Source of the DNA: Bdellovibrionales bacterium
Lineage (GTDB): Bacteria > Bdellovibrionota > UBA1018 > CAIPTA01
DNA: 19,892 bases
Direction: 5' to 3'
Assembly: GCA_021730855.1 (NCBI GenBank)
Contig: JAKFYM010000422.1
Location: 1-19,892 of the forward strand
A program made the position numbers and the translations under genes. The notes beneath the pieces are model-generated. The model searched no databases, had not been told where the DNA came from, and worked only from the letters and a program-made list of their open reading frames with translations. Positions 14,171 to 19,892 of the stretch are shown piece by piece. How positions within the stretch are numbered: position 1 is the stretch's first letter; every line of letters starts with the position of its first letter.

Positions 14171-15619
14171 ATGCCGAGCCGGTTCCCTATCGCTGCGTTT
14201 TTATTATGCTTAGGCATCCTGGTTTTTGGCCTCCTCTTGCTTCGTCCTTTTTGGGGCCTGATGGACGACGGGAATCTTCTCGACCATGCTCTCCGCTTGC
14301 GCGAGGGGAATCTCTGGCAGGAATCCTGGCGCCTGTTCCGGGGAGACCTGCAGTGGGGCATGGTGCGGCCCTACTTTGGACCCTACGTCTGGGCTTTGTA
14401 TGGCTTTTCCCAAGAAAGTGCCGTGCCTCTTCTCCTCATCAATCTGCTTTGGGTTCTTGGCGCGCTGGCCTTACTTTTTTTCTTCGTGCTGCGCTCCAAA
14501 ATGGGCGCCGTCTGGAGTGATCCCCGCGGCCGCCAAGAAGATTGGCATATTGGCGCGAAGATAGCCTTCCTCCTCTTGGTATGCCTAGCCCTTCCCTGGA
14601 CGCATAATTATTTTCTCTTTCCCTCGCTCCAGGAAAAAGTGGTTGTGACCGTGGCAGCCTTCGTCTTCGCCTGGTTCGCCTCGGAGCATGCGCAACGCGC
14701 CTCCTTGCCCATTTTTTTTCTTATTTCTCTGCTGCTCGTGGCAATCGGCTTTTGCACTAAGGGCCAATTCCTGGCTTTTGCCCCACTGATGCTCGCCGCT
14801 CTATGGAGCCGAGAGCATCAGTTCCCCTGGCGCAAAGCCTTGGTCGTGGTCCTGCTTTTTGCCACTGGAGCGATTTTCCTCAAGTGGGTGGCCTCCGGCG
14901 GCAACTATACCCGTGTCTATGCCCTCGGCACCATTCGCGAAAATCTCCGCCTTTCACTTAGCTTCCGCCTTTTTTTGGCACTCACACTCGCCCATCAACT
15001 CTGGATCCTGCGCTTAGCCTTAAAGGGGCGGCTATTGTGGAGAGACGCCTTTCTCGCCACCGCTCCCACCTTCGGATTACAATTATTTTTATTTATGATG
15101 CTGCCCTGGCGCCTGGGCGGCTACCTGAACACCTCCATTGCCCCCTTTGCGGCCCTCACCTTGGGCTTCTGGGCATTCCGCATCCAGAGGGAAGGCCGCA
15201 CCAGCCGCCTGCTGGTGCAAGGCGTGGCCGCGCTCGCCGTGGTGGTCACGGCCCAGCAAGCCTATGCTCACTGGGCTCCGCTTATGGACCTTAGGCATAT
15301 CGTGGAGAACTCACGCGAAGGCAAGTGGCCGGCTTCCGTACAGGAAGTGTTCAACTCCTGCGCCGAGGGACACAGCCACCTCAAGAACTACCTTCGGCGT
15401 TTCGGCGGTCTCACTCGCCTAGAAGTTATTTACGTGAACCGCGATGCGCCGGCCACAGCTCCTGCTTTGGCAAAAGGGAAAAAGACCTATTGGATCGTGC
15501 AGGAAGGCTGGTGCCCGATTGTGCACTCGGAGATTCCCGCCGCCGGCACCCGCCGCATGCTTTTGTTAGGAGGAAAGCGCGGAAATTCCTTCCAACTAGT
15601 AGAGGTTGAGGGATTATGA
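14171..15619 (+). CDS. Polytopic membrane protein, probable GT-C-type glycosyltransferase (first of three)
   Basis: Predicted inner-membrane protein of 482 residues with roughly ten hydrophobic helices. It ends in a soluble segment of about 110 residues that is probably periplasmic. Immediately after the first helix comes GLMDDGNLLDHA (residues 29-40). An acidic pair in the first extracytoplasmic loop is the usual catalytic or metal site of GT-C glycosyltransferases, which use polyprenyl-phosphate sugars. No closer family was recognised; a Wzy-type polymerase is the alternative. I place the start at ATG 14171, preceded by GAGG at 14163-14166, rather than at the TTG three bases upstream. Its stop overlaps the next start as ATGA, so it begins an operon of surface-glycan genes. 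Confidence 0.7.
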   Translation: MPSRFPIAAFLLCLGILVFGLLLLRPFWGLMDDGNLLDHALRLREGNLWQESWRLFRGDLQWGMVRPYFGPYVWALYGFSQESAVPLLLINLLWVLGALALLFFFVLRSKMGAVWSDPRGRQEDWHIGAKIAFLLLVCLALPWTHNYFLFPSLQEKVVVTVAAFVFAWFASEHAQRASLPIFFLISLLLVAIGFCTKGQFLAFAPLMLAALWSREHQFPWRKALVVVLLFATGAIFLKWVASGGNYTRVYALGTIRENLRLSLSFRLFLALTLAHQLWILRLALKGRLLWRDAFLATAPTFGLQLFLFMMLPWRLGGYLNTSIAPFAALTLGFWAFRIQREGRTSRLLVQGVAALAVVVTAQQAYAHWAPLMDLRHIVENSREGKWPASVQEVFNSCAEGHSHLKNYLRRFGGLTRLEVIYVNRDAPATAPALAKGKKTYWIVQEGWCPIVHSEIPAAGTRRMLLLGGKRGNSFQLVEVEGL

Positions 15620-17091
15620 GAAAAAAAATAAATACTGTTTATCAATTTTTCTCGTCTTGGCTTTTAAGCCCGGCTTGCTTCCAACTGGCTTTTGTTTTCG
15701 TGGTGGCCGCCCTGCCAGTGGCTTTTCTCCTCCCCCTTGGCTCCAACTGGGAAGGGGATTCCGCCGACTACCGCATCCCTTTCATCCGCTGGATTGTGCG
15801 CCATGGAAGCTTGCCCCACTGGCCATGGACCTTTATCGACGATTATCCGGTCCTCGCCGAGCTACTCATGGCGCCCCTGCACGCGATCACGCCCGCGCTG
15901 GCACGCCTCGTTCCCATGGCCGCCTATCTCGGAACCGCCCTCCTCTTTGGCTCCTTCCTCGCTCATTGGCTGCAAAGGCATGGAGAAAAGAAATGGATCT
16001 TCTGGGTGGGCGCTTGCTGGGCGTTGAGCTTGCGGCCGCTTGCGCTCCAGGGCGCCTCCCTCATGACGGATATGGTAGGAGCCTGCGGTATTATCGGCGT
16101 GCTCGCCTCGTTGGAGCGCAAATCTTATAAAGGGATTTTTTTGTTTGCGGCGCTCACGGCCGCCGCCAAATACTCTGCCTGGCCCGGCCTCGCCGCTATG
16201 GGCGCGGCTCTGCTGCTCGTGCACTTCTCCCAGCCACGTTTTTTTCTCGCCGCGGCTCTTGGCGGTTTAGCTGGTGCCCTGCCCACCCTAGTGCGCAACT
16301 ATTTCGTGAACGGTGGCAATCCCTTCTTCCCTCTCTTCATCCGCGTGCTTGGGCCGGCCACCGCCGCCGACCAGTCGGTGATGCACTATGGCCAGTTCGG
16401 CCGGGGCAATTCGTTTCTGGATTTTCTCCTCCTGCCCTATGATCTGGTGATCACCAATTCTTTCCAGCGCAACTTTTATGACTATGTGGTGGGCAAACCA
16501 TTTCTATTGCAAATCGGCCTCACAAGCGCCTGCACTCTGTGGCTACTGCTGCGCGGCCGCAGGTTCTCCGCCGATGGGCCGGAAAAAAAATCCCTACAAT
16601 TTTTGCTGGTCTTCCTCCTGCTTTCCACCCTAGCCTGGTTCGTCACTGCCCAGCAGATGCGCTTCTACGTGGTGCCTCTGCTGGTGGTGCAGGCGCTATT
16701 GATGCGGGCCCTGCTTGGCCTCGGCGCCCCTCGCCTGGCGGGATTTCTCGGCCTGCTCTGCATTCCCGGAATTCTTTCGATCCAATCGGAATACATCAAG
16801 CTCCTGCGCGATCCAGGCCGCTCCACGGGCTTGAGCAATCTTCCTCATGCGCAGGCCTGCTTAAGCCAAATCCCCAAGGGCACCGTGGTAGGTTATACGG
16901 GGCGCCCAGGCATTCTCGGATTCTTCGATGAGGATTTCGTCTTCGTGCCCGACAATCCCTATTTCGCTATCCGCAGCGACATCCCGCCACCGATGCCGGA
17001 GTTTATCTATGGCCCACTTGCTGCTTCCTACCAAGAACACTACGAGCCATGGCCAGCCGAAAACCCTTGCGCTCACAAACGAATGAAATAA
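15616..17091 (+). CDS. Polytopic membrane protein, probable GT-C-type glycosyltransferase (second of three)
   Basis: Predicted inner-membrane protein of 491 residues with about ten to twelve hydrophobic helices. After the first helix (about 22-41) comes NWEGDSADYRIPF (44-56), an acidic first loop with Glu46, Asp48 and Asp51 like those of GT-C enzymes. The next block, WTFIDDYPVLAELLMAPL, also fits this superfamily. The last 100 or so residues after the final helix are probably periplasmic. The gene overlaps its upstream neighbour by four bases (15616-15619) and precedes the third membrane protein by ten bases. Function beyond membrane glycosyltransfer or related lipid-linked sugar chemistry is not evident. 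Confidence 0.7.
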   Translation: MRKKINTVYQFFSSWLLSPACFQLAFVFVVAALPVAFLLPLGSNWEGDSADYRIPFIRWIVRHGSLPHWPWTFIDDYPVLAELLMAPLHAITPALARLVPMAAYLGTALLFGSFLAHWLQRHGEKKWIFWVGACWALSLRPLALQGASLMTDMVGACGIIGVLASLERKSYKGIFLFAALTAAAKYSAWPGLAAMGAALLLVHFSQPRFFLAAALGGLAGALPTLVRNYFVNGGNPFFPLFIRVLGPATAADQSVMHYGQFGRGNSFLDFLLLPYDLVITNSFQRNFYDYVVGKPFLLQIGLTSACTLWLLLRGRRFSADGPEKKSLQFLLVFLLLSTLAWFVTAQQMRFYVVPLLVVQALLMRALLGLGAPRLAGFLGLLCIPGILSIQSEYIKLLRDPGRSTGLSNLPHAQACLSQIPKGTVVGYTGRPGILGFFDEDFVFVPDNPYFAIRSDIPPPMPEFIYGPLAASYQEHYEPWPAENPCAHKRMK

Positions 17092-17101
17092 AAGGAAAAA
17101 A

Positions 17102-18397
17102 ATGCTGAAAAAAGCTCTCGATATCCTGCTCGCCCTTTTTCTTTTCTGTTTCTTCGCCATTCATCTATTTTTTGCCGCCCAAGGGAAAAAGTTTTGGAAT
17201 GACGAGAGCGATGGCCTTTTTTATACGCGTGTCTTTAACTTCACCCAGTTGCTCTGGGACGGAGCCCCTCCCGGCCAAGCGAGCCGTAGCCCGCTGCCCT
17301 ATTTGATCGACCGTCTTTGGATGTCTTTCTGGAACTATGCGCCCCAGCAGTATTGGGACCTCCGGCTTTTTTTCCGGGTCCCTCAAGTGAGTTTCTGGGC
17401 CTTGGCCAATGTCTTTCTGTTCTTTTTTCTCCGCCGCCGCTTCCGCGAATGGCTGCCTAGCCAGAAGCATCTCGCCACTCTAGCCGCTTTAGCCGTAAGT
17501 TTGTTTTCCTATTCCAATAATTTTGCCTCCTTCTACGCCATCGAATCCCGCGCCTATTCGCTATGGCTGGCACTTTCGATGGTGCACTTCCTCCTCCTCT
17601 GGGATTGCCTGCGGCTTCCAGACGGAAAAGCTCCTTGGAAAGGATTCTATTTTGTTTCCGCGCTCCTGGTGTTCTGCACCTATACGGCAGCCATCCAGAT
17701 CGCTTTTGCGGTGGGCTTTTTGCTGCTCTATGCTCGGCATACCAAAGCCCCCGTCTCTCTAATGACCAAGCGTATTGGCATCCTCCTGCTTTGCACCGTC
17801 CCGATCACCCTCTTCTACCTCACGAAGATCCCCGCCATGAGCTACGGCTCCACCTGGGGAATCTATGGCTTGGCCGTGCTCGAAGTGGTGCTCAAGGCCT
17901 TTCACCACCATAGCCACCATCCGCTCTTTTTGACGGGACCATTGATGTTCCTATTTGTGCCGCTCTTTTGGTGGAAGCGGGATCGGCTGTTAGCCCTGCT
18001 CAGCCTCCATGCCATCGGCCTCGTGCTGTTTAGCCTGCCGCTCTTTCTTTTCACCTGGTGGAAGGGTGGCCTCTTCGCCTCCCGCTATGTGATCTATATG
18101 GTTCCGGGATTGACGTTTCTTTATGTGCTCGGCCTATTCTCCGTGGCCAAGTGGATTCAGGAAAAAGTTCCTCTCCGCCTCCAGCAGCGCACATTTCTGA
18201 TCCTGCTCCTTCTCTGGTCACTCTCGGAGGTGATTGGCCGCCCGATTTCTGCTTATAAGGGGACGAAGGCAGATATCGCCCGCTTTTCGGCGCGAAATTC
18301 CTACAAGCACAACGAAGACCCTCTTTGCGCTTTAGAATTCCCGCACGAGCCCGAGGAGCTCGAAGCTTTCAACGATCTGTGCCGGAAGATCCAATAG
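17102..18397 (+). CDS. Polytopic membrane protein, GT-C (GT39/ArnT-like) glycosyltransferase (third of three)
   Basis: Predicted inner-membrane protein of 431 residues. The first helix (about 7-26) is followed by FWNDESDGLFYTRV (31-44), with the acidic Asp34/Glu35/Asp37 group expected for a GT-C active site. SFYAIESRAYSLWLALSMVH matches the 'yaqEaRmYal' segment typical of GT39-like transferases. FASRYVIYMVPGLTFLYVLGL matches the late RY...P helix of the same group, so this is the best supported of the three. It likely transfers a sugar from a polyprenyl phosphate to a glycan or lipid on the periplasmic face. AAAGG lies six bases upstream of the ATG. Confidence 0.75.
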   Translation: MLKKALDILLALFLFCFFAIHLFFAAQGKKFWNDESDGLFYTRVFNFTQLLWDGAPPGQASRSPLPYLIDRLWMSFWNYAPQQYWDLRLFFRVPQVSFWALANVFLFFFLRRRFREWLPSQKHLATLAALAVSLFSYSNNFASFYAIESRAYSLWLALSMVHFLLLWDCLRLPDGKAPWKGFYFVSALLVFCTYTAAIQIAFAVGFLLLYARHTKAPVSLMTKRIGILLLCTVPITLFYLTKIPAMSYGSTWGIYGLAVLEVVLKAFHHHSHHPLFLTGPLMFLFVPLFWWKRDRLLALLSLHAIGLVLFSLPLFLFTWWKGGLFASRYVIYMVPGLTFLYVLGLFSVAKWIQEKVPLRLQQRTFLILLLLWSLSEVIGRPISAYKGTKADIARFSARNSYKHNEDPLCALEFPHEPEELEAFNDLCRKIQ

Positions 18398-18398
18398 G

Positions 18399-18415
18399 GG
18401 CCTTGCGGCCAGGCC
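18399..18415 (+). other. Small hairpin after the third membrane-protein gene
   Basis: GGCCT (18399-18403) and AGGCC (18411-18415) form a 5-bp stem around a 7-base loop, directly after the stop codon and 36 bases before the dehydrogenase ATG. No T tract follows, so termination is unlikely; it may be an mRNA 3'-end or processing structure inside the operon. Confidence 0.25.
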
Positions 18416-18450
18416 GTGGAGACGATAATTTAGGAACGCAAAGGAGCTCC

Positions 18451-19734
18451 ATGGCAAAAACAGTCGCAGTTCTGGGTCTAGGTTATGTGGGCTTGCCCCT
18501 GGCACTGAGTTTCGGGCGAAAAATCCCCACGATTGGCTATGACCTATCGGCCAAAAAAGTGGAAGCCTATCGCCAGGGACTCGATCCCACAGGCGAGATG
18601 AGCGGCGCGCTCTTCTCCGCGGCCAAACAGATCACCTACACCACCGACCCAAGTCAGCTGAAGACCGCGGACTTCATCGTAGTGGCCGTGCCCACCCCGA
18701 TCGACAATGCCAAGCGTCCTGATCTCAGTCCCCTCGAGAGCGCAAGCGCAATGGTGGGCAAAAATATCAAGCCAGGCGCGATCGTGATTTTTGAATCCAC
18801 CGTCTACCCCGGGGCCACCGAGGAATTCTGCGTGCCCATCCTGGAAAAGGAATCCGGCCTCCGCTGCGGGAAGGATTTTTTCGTGGGCTATTCTCCCGAA
18901 CGGATCAATCCCGGCGACAAAGAACATACGCTCGAGAAAATCGTCAAAGTGGTTTCCGGCCAGGACCAAAAGACGCTCGAGCAAGTGGCCTGGCTCTACG
19001 AGCAGATCATCGAGGCCGGAGTGTTCCGCGCCGCCAGCATCAAGGTGGCCGAAGCCGCCAAGGTGATCGAAAACACCCAGCGCGATCTCAATATCGCGCT
19101 CATGAATGAGCTCTCGCTCATTTTCCGCCGCATGGATATCGATACGGCCGATGTGCTGCAGGCTGCGGGCACCAAATGGAATTTCCTGCCGTTCCGGCCT
19201 GGACTCGTGGGCGGCCATTGCATCGGCGTAGATCCCTACTATCTCACGCATAAGGCGGAGATGCTGGGCTACCAACCTCAGGTGATTCTTGCCGGCCGTC
19301 GAATCAACGACAATATGGGGATCCATATCGCCGAACAGACAGTGAAGCGCATGATCCAGGCCGATTGCTCGATGCGCGGCTCGGTGGTGCTCGTGCTGGG
19401 AATCACCTTCAAGGAAAACTGCGCGGACCTTCGGAACTCCCGCGTGGTGGACGTGATCCAGGAACTGCAGACCTATGGCGCTAAAGTGGTGGTCTGGGAT
19501 CCAATCGCCGATCCTGAGGAAGCCAGGCACGAATACGGGGTGGATCTCCAGGACTGGAAATCCCTATCACGCATCGATGCGGTGGTGGCGGCCGTCTCGC
19601 ATCGGGAAGTGCTGGGCCTCGACCTGCAGGAACTGAAAAAGAAAACCAAATCGGGCACGCCCTTCATGGACGTCAAATCGGCTTTTTCCCGAGAAAAACT
19701 GCGAGAAGCAGGCTTTCACCCATGGCGGCTGTGA
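18451..19734 (+). CDS. UDP-N-acetylhexosamine 6-dehydrogenase (WbpA/TviB type)
   Basis: NAD-dependent cytoplasmic enzyme that oxidises C6 of a UDP-N-acetylhexosamine (GlcNAc or GalNAc) to the uronic acid, supplying an acidic sugar for capsule or O-antigen. The N-terminal Rossmann motif is GLGYVGLPLA (residues 9-18). The UDP-sugar dehydrogenase catalytic set is present: AEAAKVIENTQRDLNIA (200-216, with Lys204 and Asn208) and GGHCIGVDPYYL (254-265) with the nucleophilic Cys257. ITFKENCADLRNSR is the usual C-terminal-domain block. The start at 18451 is chosen because AAGGAG lies just upstream and the product then begins at the family's normal N-terminus (427 residues). WbpA/TviB-type substrate preference is by resemblance; UDP-glucose cannot be fully excluded. 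Confidence 0.92.
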   Translation: MAKTVAVLGLGYVGLPLALSFGRKIPTIGYDLSAKKVEAYRQGLDPTGEMSGALFSAAKQITYTTDPSQLKTADFIVVAVPTPIDNAKRPDLSPLESASAMVGKNIKPGAIVIFESTVYPGATEEFCVPILEKESGLRCGKDFFVGYSPERINPGDKEHTLEKIVKVVSGQDQKTLEQVAWLYEQIIEAGVFRAASIKVAEAAKVIENTQRDLNIALMNELSLIFRRMDIDTADVLQAAGTKWNFLPFRPGLVGGHCIGVDPYYLTHKAEMLGYQPQVILAGRRINDNMGIHIAEQTVKRMIQADCSMRGSVVLVLGITFKENCADLRNSRVVDVIQELQTYGAKVVVWDPIADPEEARHEYGVDLQDWKSLSRIDAVVAAVSHREVLGLDLQELKKKTKSGTPFMDVKSAFSREKLREAGFHPWRL

Positions 19735-19892
19735 AACGCACGAACTATACTGGAAGCCTGGGCTTTCTCTGGAAAGGCCTGCTCGGTTACGCGGCTTATT
19801 ATCTTTTTTTTCCGATGTGGCTTCCCGCCCTGCTCAACAAATGGCGGGGCGTGCAAATGGGCAGTCCGTTCAAGACGTATATCGCCCCCAAT
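19722..19892 (+). CDS. Probable hexapeptide-repeat acyltransferase, N-terminal fragment
   Basis: Only the first 57 residues are in the window. They comprise a hydrophobic segment (about 13-37, containing LGYAAYYLFFPMWLPALL) and then NKWRGVQMGSPFKTYIAPN. The latter resembles the entry into the left-handed beta-helix of sugar O-acetyltransferases ('RGvkiG...yIaPn'). The ATG at 19722 overlaps the dehydrogenase gene by 13 bases; a GTG at 19731 in the same frame would give the common 4-base GTGA overlap and is an equally good start. Position next to a UDP-HexNAc dehydrogenase suggests acetylation of the same glycan. The assignment rests on a short stretch and could be wrong. Confidence 0.5.
   Translation, partial: MAAVKRTNYTGSLGFLWKGLLGYAAYYLFFPMWLPALLNKWRGVQMGSPFKTYIAPN

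Noticed and set aside
18325..18450. Upstream extension of the UDP-HexNAc dehydrogenase reading frame
   Set aside because: It would overlap the preceding membrane-protein gene by about 70 bases and add an Arg-rich stretch foreign to the family; the ATG at 18451 has a good AAGGAG and the standard N-terminus.
18544..19530. 328-codon open frame antisense to the dehydrogenase
   Set aside because: It lies wholly inside a well-supported gene, is rich in His/Gly/Asp from reversed GC-rich codons, and shows no domain motif.

Overview
This is an ordinary-density bacterial chromosome segment (GC-rich by eye, coding density above 90%, no tRNA, rRNA, IS or CRISPR seen). A TonB-family protein, several Sec signal peptides, a sigma-54-type activator, a CPA2 antiporter and nucleotide-sugar enzymes for surface glycans all point to a Gram-negative (diderm) organism. 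The HDOD / histidine kinase / NtrC-type trio and the exported kinase-like and acyltransferase-like proteins would fit a deltaproteobacterial or Bdellovibrionota-like lineage, but that placement is inference; no phylogenetic marker gene is present.

Layout. 1-616 (minus): pterin-4a-carbinolamine dehydratase (phhB type) translationally coupled by an ATGA overlap to an MFS transporter that runs off the left edge. 740-4255 (plus): a DEAD-box RNA helicase with a long Arg/Gly/Pro-rich tail, then a KefB/YbaL-type cation:proton antiporter with a TrkA-N domain. 4240-5509 (minus): a small exported two-cysteine protein and a TonB-like protein. 5591-6304 (plus): an exported protein-kinase-like protein. 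6383-10102 (plus): a tightly packed signalling operon, HDOD protein -> PAS histidine kinase -> NtrC-family activator. 10103-10257: a convergent intergenic stretch with a 22-bp perfect palindrome and six AACCGC words. 10258-14081 (minus): RfbH-type CDP-hexose 3-dehydrase, a signal-peptide-bearing PlsC-like acyltransferase and a UDP-glucuronate 4-epimerase. 14171-19892 (plus): three polytopic GT-C-like membrane proteins in a row, a UDP-HexNAc 6-dehydrogenase (WbpA/TviB type) and the start of a probable hexapeptide-repeat acyltransferase.

The right half (10.2-19.9 kb) reads as part of a surface-polysaccharide locus. It would supply a 3,6-dideoxyhexose (RfbH step), galacturonate (epimerase) and an N-acetylhexosaminuronate (dehydrogenase), with membrane glycosyltransferases or polymerases to assemble them and acyltransferases to decorate them. 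The partner enzymes for the dideoxyhexose branch (CDP-glucose synthesis, 4,6-dehydration, E3 reductase) are not in the window.

I did not find a clear-cut new defence or mobile system. The most unusual items are the exported kinase-like protein that lacks an Asp at the canonical catalytic-loop position, the exported PlsC-like acyltransferase with an HX5D rather than HX4D motif, the GT-C trio, and the palindrome/AACCGC intergenic region.
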